A stretch of DNA of 57,614 nucleotides, taken from positions 1-57,614 of the forward strand of contig CACNSC010000011.1 of NCBI GenBank assembly GCA_902623005.1, in the 5' to 3' direction. A program made the translations under genes and the position numbers. The notes below the pieces were generated by a model that saw nothing but the letters and a program-made list of their open reading frames with translations, was not told the DNA's origin and made no database searches. Below are positions 51,529 to 57,614 of this stretch, in pieces; positions within the stretch are counted from its first letter, which is position 1, and every line of letters begins with the position of its first letter. The stretch comes from an uncultured Coxiella sp. (lineage in GTDB: Bacteria; Pseudomonadota; Gammaproteobacteria; Coxiellales; Coxiellaceae).

Positions 51529-51677
51529 TTCGATCACCTATTCATCACGAAAAATGTCAACACATTGTATCCGATTATCCATACAGCATGTAGTGTAGCT
51601 GATTGGCCAAAGAAATATTTTTTGTTTTCATGTTTTATAAGGTAGCATAAAATCATCGACAACAATTCCATCAGCCA

Positions 51678-52658
51678 ATGCAATCAGTAGCTAGTACAAC
51701 ATATCCAGATCTATTGGATCTTATCGGCAATACACCTATGGTCAGGCTAGATAAGTTATGTGCCAATCCCAATGTGACGTTGCTGGGTAAGCTCGAATGT
51801 TATAATCCAAGCTTTAGTATCAAAGATAGAATCGTTGCTCATATTATTCAGCAGGCGATAAAAAGTCGCAAGATTACATCAGATACAACCATTGTTGAGG
51901 CCTCCTCTGGTAATACAGCATCCTCGGTTGCAATGCTTGCAGCCAGGCACGACCTTAAGTCAATTATTACTCTACCAGACACAACCAGTATCGAAAAAAT
52001 ACAACTGGCCAAGCTTTATGGTGCAACTATCGTGCTTTGTCCGCACGCTGTTTCATCAGATTCTCCCGATCACTATGTAAACAAAGCACTCTCAATCGCA
52101 GCGGTAACACCGAACAGTTTTATTCTTGATCAGTACAATAATCCACTTAATATCGAAGCACACTATCATTTCACAGCAAAAGAAATCCTCGATCAAACCC
52201 ATCATGAGGTCGATTATATTGTTGGTTGTGCAAGTACAGGTGGTACCATGTCTGGTATCGGTAGGTATGTTAAAGCGCACTTGCCATCAACACAGATCAT
52301 CATTGCAGACTCACAAGCATCGATTTTCAAAGCGGAGTTTAATGGCAATCAACCTAATCCTGAAGTGATTAAGCCAACTATCATTGAAGGTGCAGGTAAG
52401 TCGTATTTGCCAGGATGCATGATGATGCAATACGTCGATGATATTATCTCGGTCACTGACGAGCAAGCGGTAGAAACCTTGTACCGTGCTGCGCGACAAG
52501 AAGGTTTGTGTCTCGGTCTCTCGGCCTCATTGGCTTTGTTTGTATCGCTCGCTTTGATCGAAAAAGAAGAGTTTTCAAGACCGACGACGATCGTCACAGT
52601 ATTGGCCGATAGTGGTTTAAAATACTTATCTAAACTCGCCGATATCGATCATCGGTAG
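51678..52658 (+). CDS. PLP-dependent cysteine synthase family protein
   Basis: A 326-residue fold-type II PLP enzyme of the CysK/CysM/cystathionine beta-synthase group. It has IGNTPMVRLDKL (16-27), the PLP Lys49 in SFSIKDR, EASSGNTASS (in place of TSGNTG), and the phosphate cup CASTGGTMSG. The Asn and Gly of the substrate loop are kept. The final Ser contact is in ADSGLKYL. Probably makes cysteine from O-acetylserine or O-phosphoserine and sulphide, but some relatives make 2,3-diaminopropionate or act in siderophore and antibiotic pathways. It is on its own with a following terminator-like dyad. Confidence 0.88.
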   Translation: MQSVASTTYPDLLDLIGNTPMVRLDKLCANPNVTLLGKLECYNPSFSIKDRIVAHIIQQAIKSRKITSDTTIVEASSGNTASSVAMLAARHDLKSIITLPDTTSIEKIQLAKLYGATIVLCPHAVSSDSPDHYVNKALSIAAVTPNSFILDQYNNPLNIEAHYHFTAKEILDQTHHEVDYIVGCASTGGTMSGIGRYVKAHLPSTQIIIADSQASIFKAEFNGNQPNPEVIKPTIIEGAGKSYLPGCMMMQYVDDIISVTDEQAVETLYRAARQEGLCLGLSASLALFVSLALIEKEEFSRPTTIVTVLADSGLKYLSKLADIDHR

Positions 52659-52695
52659 TGTTTTTTCTGCTTTCAATAGCACTACCTTTGTATCT
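52654..52695 (+). terminator. Candidate Rho-independent terminator after the cysteine synthase
   Basis: GGTAGTG (52654-52660) pairs with CACTACC (52680-52686) over a 19-base loop, followed by TTTGTATCTTTT. The stem includes the stop codon. The loop is long, so it is only a fair terminator. Confidence 0.4.
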
Positions 52696-52891
52696 TTTAT
52701 TATTGCAGTAGTGTTCGGTAAAGTTCATGACGTTCTATATTTGTATCTTTTTTATTGATTTTCTCAGGCGTGTTTGTAACGTGTTTATGATCTATTCAAT
52801 AGCTCAGATGGTTATGATGAATCAAATGGTTGTAATAGCATCGCTCAAGTACTAAAAACTTTTGAATTATTGAGGTATCGATCGAATCACT

Positions 52892-54069
52892 ATGGAAAAT
52901 AATACAATATTAGGCGTGCCTATAAGCTTTATTGACTCAATCCTTGAATTGACTCAATCCTTGAATTGACTGAAGCGCACAATAAAAAAGGTGAGGCAGT
53001 CTTATACTCAACGCAACGCACTGAGTGGGTCTTTTGCCACTGCTTGATGAAATATCTCGTTGAAGCATTATCGGGGCCTTTAGGGAAACATAAAAAATTG
53101 ATGCGTGTTCCATTGGTTGGTTACCAGAAAAATAATTTCAAACGATTGGGCACTGATCAGTATAATAACCATCGCCTAGTCTGTGCGGTATCGTGCTTAT
53201 TAGCCGATATAAAAAATGAATCTGCATTGAGTTTTTTAGGAATGTTGCCAGGACGCGGCATATCCAATCAGTATTCTAGACTCAGTACGATCCCTTCAAG
53301 CTATGATCTTAATCCCTGGCAAGTCATGCGGAATAATCTCAATGCAATACTCAATCTGCATGGGAAGTTCATTAATAATCATTTATTGTCATCCTATATT
53401 GATAAGTTATTTGCTCTGTTTAGTGTTGACGGCCATCTTCATCCTAACTTGCCGCATGGTGTGCTGCATGTTTTATCTTTTCTGCATCCGCAAACGATTA
53501 AAGGTTGTGTGTATATCAGTGAGCCCATGGGTAAGGTACATTCGCTGCAACAATTGGATGTTGATGGACGTTATTTAAAACAGATCATGCTTTATAATAA
53601 TTCCATCCACACCAGCAATGATTTTTCAGAGGATGTTATCAATCGACAATTTCGTATCGATGTTGCACGGTTTTCACAACACTTCGATATAACCAGGCAC
53701 TATCTACCAGCTGATAAGAAGCACTTTGATGGGATAAAGCAAGCGATAAAAAAATTAGCATTAGACTTAACGAGTGATCTTAAACGTATTGATGTATTGC
53801 GCATGAAGCAGTTACTTTTGCCGATAAAAGTACTATTAATCGATCTTTTTAGTCATCAGGGAGGATTGTTCCATGTGCTTATTAATGATTGTTATCTGAC
53901 TATAAGCGTTAATCAAGAGGGTCAAAGATCTATTGTGAATAAACCCATCAATAAAGATTTGCATGAGTATCTTTTGCGAAACACGCATTTGTTATTCAAG
54001 CCATTATCCATTAAGACTCAGTGTGATTATAGGCAATGTGTCGATCATTGCGTTCCCCTGAACTTTTAA
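52892..54069 (+). pseudogene. Unknown protein frameshifted by a 17-bp tandem duplication
   Basis: Downstream of 52966 one frame runs 367 codons; upstream, the natural start is ATG 52892 (MENNTILGVPISFIDSILE). A perfect tandem copy of GACTCAATCCTTGAATT (52934-52967) shifts the frame, so translation from 52892 stops after 25 codons. Deleting one copy restores a single frame of 375 codons reading IDSILELTEAHNKKGE through the join. The protein is soluble and basic, with no signal peptide, membrane segment or known motif; HCLMKYLVEAL, LPGRGISNQYSRL and HPNLPHGVLHVLSFLHP are the best-formed parts. A TTG at 52966 could still start a nearly full-length protein. Function unknown; a host-directed factor is possible. 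Confidence 0.7.
52934..52967. repeat. Perfect 17-bp tandem duplication inside a gene
   Basis: GACTCAATCCTTGAATT occurs twice back to back (52934-52950, 52951-52967). Because 17 is not a multiple of three it changes the reading frame of the surrounding gene. Loss or gain of one unit by slippage or recombination would switch the gene on or off. Confidence 0.85.
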
Positions 54070-54121
54070 AATCAACCCTTAGTCATTCTTCAATGCTTCA
54101 ATATCAGGTGGTTCTGATTGA

Positions 54122-55804
54122 GTGGAGTTATTCAGTCAGCATAAAAAGTTCATCTGTATTAAACCGCCGATATGGTTTGTATGTTTTTTGGGCATAAATG
54201 CCTTGCTTTTATGCATGCAATCATGTACCGTTACATCAGTACATATGGTTGGGCTTTGCTCTTTTCTCATTAACATATTGTTTTTTTTTGGTTATTTTAT
54301 GATTATTCAAGCTTTTCAGCGCAAATTAACGCAGGTGCGTCACGCACACCCGTCGGCATTATACGTCTTACTAAGTGCAGAAATTCCCGAGTTAATGGGG
54401 CGTTTTGGTATTATGGCAACACTGGTGTTGTATCTTACACATATCCTGCACATGACAGATACACAAGCCTTTGCTGTTTACGGCACGTATTTGATGATGA
54501 GTTATGTCACACCGATTTTAGGCGGTTATCTTGCAGATCATGCTCTGGGTTATTATCGCTCGGTGATTCTGGGTGCTATCTTAATGGTGATCGGCAACCT
54601 CTGTTTGATTGTGCCGCAGATTAAACTGATTTATTTAGGCTTATCGTTAATGGCGATTGGGGTAGGGTTTTTCTCACCGTCTTTAGTAGCACTGGTCAAT
54701 GCGCTCTATCAAGACAAAGACGATGGCAGAGAGCAGGCATTCGTGCTGTATTACATTTGCAGAAACGTTGGTGCACTCATAGCGCCAACGGTTTGCGGTA
54801 TCATCGGTTTATCAATTGGTTATGAATTTGCATTTCTATTTACCGCAGTGTGTATGATGGTCGGCTTACTGATTTTTTTCTTAGGCAAAAACCATTTGCC
54901 TCGAGTTACATTAACAGCCATAACAACACAATCAGCTGTGATGCGTCGTTTGATTGAGAGCTTTCAATCTGCTCCAGTTTTTTGCTCCATTGGCTCATTG
55001 TTGTTAGCTTTACTCATCATTGATACTGCGTTTGTCTTATCTCTAAGTATTATACTGCTCGCTGTTGGTGCGATTGCTGCAGTGTATGTTATTGCACGTC
55101 TCTATCGCCAAGCCAATCGCCAACAGTACATTGCGCTACACGCAATCTTGTTGTCTATTGCATTTATGATCGTATTTTTTAGTATCAACCAATTGTGTGG
55201 CGCTTCGTTTAATTTATTCGTTGATCGGTTGGTTAACCGCACGGTGCTTGGCGTTGAGTTACCGACCAGTGTGTTTTTCAGTATTAACCCACTCTTTATG
55301 ATTGTGTGTGGTGGATTTTTTATGTCACTGATTAATCGTATCAAACGACCGAATGTTATGGCGGCGGCATTTACCAAGTACAGTTTGGCACTGTTGATTT
55401 TCTCTATGGCGATGTTGGTTTTAGTATTTGCTGCGCAGCAGGCGCAATTGCATCAGCATGCCTCGGGCTTATTCATTGTACTATGTTACAGTCTATGTGC
55501 CTTATCCGAGTTGTGCATCGTACCGATTGTGATTGCATTGATTGGTCGCCTATCACCTGTGGGTCAAGTTGGCACGATGATGGGTGTTTACCAATTTGGT
55601 AATGCCATTGCCAGTTATATCACGACGCACATTGCCAATGTTGCAGCAGTTAATTTCCCATTAACATCGGAGTATGCCTTGCATCGTGCTGCGGGGCTTT
55701 ATCACCATATTTTCTTTGAATTAACCTTGGTGTTATTGTTAGCCGCCATCATGGCATATGCCGCGCGATTTATTTTTAAAAGAAGCTTGGTAATGGACAG
55801 ATAA
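54122..55804 (+). CDS. POT/PTR-family peptide transporter
   Basis: Proton-dependent oligopeptide transporters import di- and tripeptides. The 560-residue protein has about 14 membrane helices. The region HPSALYVLLSAEIPELMGRFGIMATLVLYL (first 20 residues start near 77) aligns with the family's HPxxLxxLxxxExxERFxxYGMxxxLxLY; here the proton-coupling ExxER reads EIPEL, so the Arg is displaced or lost. GTYLMMSYVTPILGGYLADHALGYYRSV and GVGFFSPSLVALVNALY are typical PTR motifs. The listed GTG start at 54122 has AGGTGG upstream and adds two helices; an ATG at 54299 would give a more usual N-terminus. Auxotrophic intracellular bacteria often keep such transporters to take host peptides. Confidence 0.85.
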   Translation: MELFSQHKKFICIKPPIWFVCFLGINALLLCMQSCTVTSVHMVGLCSFLINILFFFGYFMIIQAFQRKLTQVRHAHPSALYVLLSAEIPELMGRFGIMATLVLYLTHILHMTDTQAFAVYGTYLMMSYVTPILGGYLADHALGYYRSVILGAILMVIGNLCLIVPQIKLIYLGLSLMAIGVGFFSPSLVALVNALYQDKDDGREQAFVLYYICRNVGALIAPTVCGIIGLSIGYEFAFLFTAVCMMVGLLIFFLGKNHLPRVTLTAITTQSAVMRRLIESFQSAPVFCSIGSLLLALLIIDTAFVLSLSIILLAVGAIAAVYVIARLYRQANRQQYIALHAILLSIAFMIVFFSINQLCGASFNLFVDRLVNRTVLGVELPTSVFFSINPLFMIVCGGFFMSLINRIKRPNVMAAAFTKYSLALLIFSMAMLVLVFAAQQAQLHQHASGLFIVLCYSLCALSELCIVPIVIALIGRLSPVGQVGTMMGVYQFGNAIASYITTHIANVAAVNFPLTSEYALHRAAGLYHHIFFELTLVLLLAAIMAYAARFIFKRSLVMDR

Positions 55805-55859
55805 CGCACGTTTTTATTAGATTCTGCAACAATCCATTGCGTCGTTGTGCTTGGATTTA

Positions 55860-55868
55860 TGCTATAAT
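55860..55868 (+). promoter_or_regulatory. Extended -10 promoter TGCTATAAT
   Basis: TGC followed by consensus TATAAT, 48 bases before the coiled-coil gene's ATG. The same TGCTATA(A/C)T form drives the two structured repeats at 36.7-37.0 kb. No clear -35. Confidence 0.5.
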
Positions 55869-55916
55869 TAGTTATGGGCAAATGATTACGGCTCTTAAAC
55901 GTGGAGGCATGAAATT

Positions 55917-56318
55917 ATGGCTAAAAAACCCGACTTATCCGATTTGACAGATAAATTCAATCTTTCCGGCATTGTTGATAACATTAAGTCGCTAGTCAAT
56001 CCAGGTGGTGATACGCCGAACGTTGATCCCAACGATGCACTTGGTGTTAAGATTGCAAAAATAAGTATCAAAATACAGGAGCTAGTCGCTCAACAAGAAG
56101 CGCACTCTAAGTCACTGGCTGAGATCAATAAATTGCTCAATGCAGCATTTAGAGATTTAGAAGCGATCAGGGCAGAGCACGGTGCTACCATTGATGAGGC
56201 TGATGAAGCCGAGTCTTCCTATACTGAGGAAGTAGTTGACAGCGTAGATAGTGAATCTGATGAGGCCGATTCCTCTAATAAAGCTCCAGACGATACTCCC
56301 CCCGAGGAAAAAAAATAA
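55917..56318 (+). CDS. Small acidic coiled-coil hypothetical protein
   Basis: 133 residues, no signal peptide or membrane segment. Residues 1-40 are polar (MAKKPDLSDLTDKFNLSGIV); 45-90 predict a continuous helix with coiled-coil heptads (KIAKISIKIQELVAQQEAHS); the last 40 residues are strongly acidic and disordered (ESSYTEEVVDSVDSESDEAD). GGAGG ten bases before the ATG and an extended -10 upstream support it as a real gene. It ends 25 bases before the DUF2520 gene, so they likely share a transcript. Unrecognised; a structural or chaperone-like role would be a guess. Confidence 0.75.
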   Translation: MAKKPDLSDLTDKFNLSGIVDNIKSLVNPGGDTPNVDPNDALGVKIAKISIKIQELVAQQEAHSKSLAEINKLLNAAFRDLEAIRAEHGATIDEADEAESSYTEEVVDSVDSESDEADSSNKAPDDTPPEEKK

Positions 56319-56343
56319 TTATGGGCTTAATGGAAAAGATGCC

Positions 56344-57222
56344 ATGCTAAACCGGCCGAGCTTACTGATTGTCGGTGCAGGTCGCGTTGGGAAAACGCTG
56401 GGGTATTTACTGACACAACAAGACTTGGTCGATGTCTCTGCCGTGTGCAATACCACAATCAGCAGTGCCCAACAAGCGTGTCAATTTATCGGTGCCGGCA
56501 AGGCGGTCGATCGATTGGCTGACTGCCCGTCATGTGATCTTATCTTGCTAACAACACCCGATGATGCGCTTAAATCAGTAACAACTGACTTATTTCAATC
56601 TGGTGTGGTCAATCCCAATACGGCACTGCTGCACTGCAGTGGTTGTTACACGGCGAATGATTTAGTATCAACCAATCCTGCTAGTGATCAGATGGCGAGT
56701 ATTCATCCGGTGATGAGTTTTGCTGCCGCTGAAGTCGCAGTCGATAGCTTTGAGCGAGTTCCTTGTGGTTATGAAGGATCAGTAGCGGCTTTAGAGCAAT
56801 GGCTGCCTCTGTTTGAAGCTATAGGTGCCGATTGTTTTCCAATTCAACCGCATAACAAAGCAGTCTATCATGCAGGCCTAGTCTGTGCTTCGAATTATGT
56901 GGTCGCACTTTTAGACGCTGCGCAAGCAATGTTGCAACAAGCGGGCTTGCCGTTGGACTTAGCATCACGCTTGAGTGATCAACTCATGCAGCAGTCCATT
57001 GCCAATGCAAAGCGCTTATCGTGCACGTGCACCGCTTTAACCGGACCGATTAAGCGCGGTGACATCGAGACGATTATCCAGCATCAGCGTGTATTGGATA
57101 ATGACTTGATTGCTCTATATCAGGCTTTAGGGCGCTATACGCTAACAATGACTAATCATAACCAGGCTTTGCAACAGCAGCTAGTAGATGTGTTGTCTGA
57201 AAATGAACTTTCTGCAGATTAA
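56344..57222 (+). CDS. Rossmann-fold / DUF2520 domain protein
   Basis: 292 residues from ATG 56344 (a weak GGAAAAG precedes it); the frame runs further upstream but overlaps the preceding gene there. The N-terminal half is an NAD(P)-binding Rossmann domain (LLIVGAGRVGKTLGYLL, then DLILLTTPDDAL). The C-terminal half is a helical dimerisation domain like that of 6-phosphogluconate and ketopantoate-type dehydrogenases (KAVYHAGLVCASNYVVALLD, then TGPIKRGD). This is the Rossmann-like plus DUF2520 arrangement, a predicted short-chain hydroxyacid or amino-acid dehydrogenase relative with no assigned substrate. GSxH-type SIHPVMSF is conserved. Probably co-transcribed with the coiled-coil gene. Confidence 0.85.
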   Translation: MLNRPSLLIVGAGRVGKTLGYLLTQQDLVDVSAVCNTTISSAQQACQFIGAGKAVDRLADCPSCDLILLTTPDDALKSVTTDLFQSGVVNPNTALLHCSGCYTANDLVSTNPASDQMASIHPVMSFAAAEVAVDSFERVPCGYEGSVAALEQWLPLFEAIGADCFPIQPHNKAVYHAGLVCASNYVVALLDAAQAMLQQAGLPLDLASRLSDQLMQQSIANAKRLSCTCTALTGPIKRGDIETIIQHQRVLDNDLIALYQALGRYTLTMTNHNQALQQQLVDVLSENELSAD

Positions 57223-57286
57223 CTGTCGATATACACGACCATCAATGTTATCTTGATTGACCATTTTAAGCTTACATGTCCCTATC

Positions 57287-57614
57287 ATGCCTTTAGATTA
57301 CAATCCTGCGATGACGGCTGATTTTTTTGATCAAAAGACAGGTAGTCCCTCGTTGGCTCTAAAACTTAAGTGTAAAAAAGATAACGCGGTTAAGTTGGCG
57401 CCTTCGCAAGTGCCAGCTTTTATTCGCTCGCTACCGATTGGTGTTTATCATTACGTTATACTGAAAGAAAAAACTACAACTGGAAGTGATGTCTATTTTT
57501 TAAAGCTGGGTAAATCCAATCATGCATTGGTAGCGCTCGATCGCAACCAAGCTCTGCAAATCACGACACAAGATGGGCTAAAACAAACGCTTGAAAGTAT
57601 TTGTATTGTAGCGG
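57287..57614 (+). CDS. Partial hypothetical protein (5' end only)
   Basis: An open frame from ATG 57287 runs to the window edge (109 residues visible, no stop). It has no signal peptide and a mixed strand/helix composition (VPAFIRSLPIGVYHYVILKE, then VYFLKLGKSNHALVALDRNQ). The ribosome binding site is weak. It resembles no family I know. Codon usage and start context are like its neighbours, so I think it is real. The 64 bases between it and the DUF2520 gene hold no strong signal. Confidence 0.55.
   Translation, partial: MPLDYNPAMTADFFDQKTGSPSLALKLKCKKDNAVKLAPSQVPAFIRSLPIGVYHYVILKEKTTTGSDVYFLKLGKSNHALVALDRNQALQITTQDGLKQTLESICIVA

Overview
The window comes from a moderately AT-rich proteobacterium (about 40% G+C by eye), most likely a host-associated or intracellular gammaproteobacterium of the Legionellales/Coxiella type. 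The housekeeping genes (lepB, cysteine synthase, CRY-DASH, DUF2520) are proteobacterial in style. The space between them holds secondary-metabolite genes, orphan hypothetical proteins, decayed genes and oddities, with no rRNA, tRNA, CRISPR array or intact insertion sequence that I can see. The placement is inference from gene style, not a computed result.

Region 1 (1-3.7 kb): the end of an unknown gene, signal peptidase I, and two membrane proteins. Region 2 (3.7-29.4 kb): a complete-looking trans-AT polyketide/nonribosomal peptide cluster in two divergent operons fired from one roughly 60-base promoter region. Leftward: PKS (KR-ACP-KS-KR-ACP-KS), PKS (KS-ACP-TE), NRPS-PKS (C-A-PCP-KS-DH) and an ABC-F ATPase. 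Rightward: PKS (KR-cMT-ACP-ACP-KS-DH), a free malonyl acyltransferase, an FAD oxidoreductase, an isochorismatase-fold hydrolase and an MFS exporter. Read as split modules, the likely assembly order is NRPS-PKS, then the rightward PKS, then the long leftward PKS, then KS-ACP-TE. The product should be a small acylated, glycine-started, C-methylated polyketide. The ABC-F protein hints at a ribosomal target.

Region 3 (29.7-41.3 kb): a junction with two decayed genes, then MFS-aroK, a two-gene unit of a multi-pass membrane protein plus a free-standing reverse transcriptase, a tandem structured repeat of about 96 bases, a secreted protein, aroA with a small broken Cys-rich ORF coupled to it, and a charged hypothetical protein. 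Region 4 (41.3-48.1 kb): a traT-like lipoprotein gene split by an amber codon, a strong nested hairpin, an orphan class II lanthipeptide synthetase (LanM, CCG type), aroB and a fused aroDE. The aro set (aroK, aroA, aroB, aroDE) has the content of the chlamydial aro cluster, and AroA and AroDE look chlamydial in type.

Region 5 (48.1-57.6 kb): DUF2805, YciI, a MerT/MerP/outer-membrane metal-transport trio, a CRY-DASH photolyase, a cysteine synthase, an unknown gene freshly frameshifted by a perfect 17-bp tandem duplication, a POT-family peptide transporter, a small coiled-coil protein, a DUF2520 protein, and the start of an unknown gene cut by the right edge.
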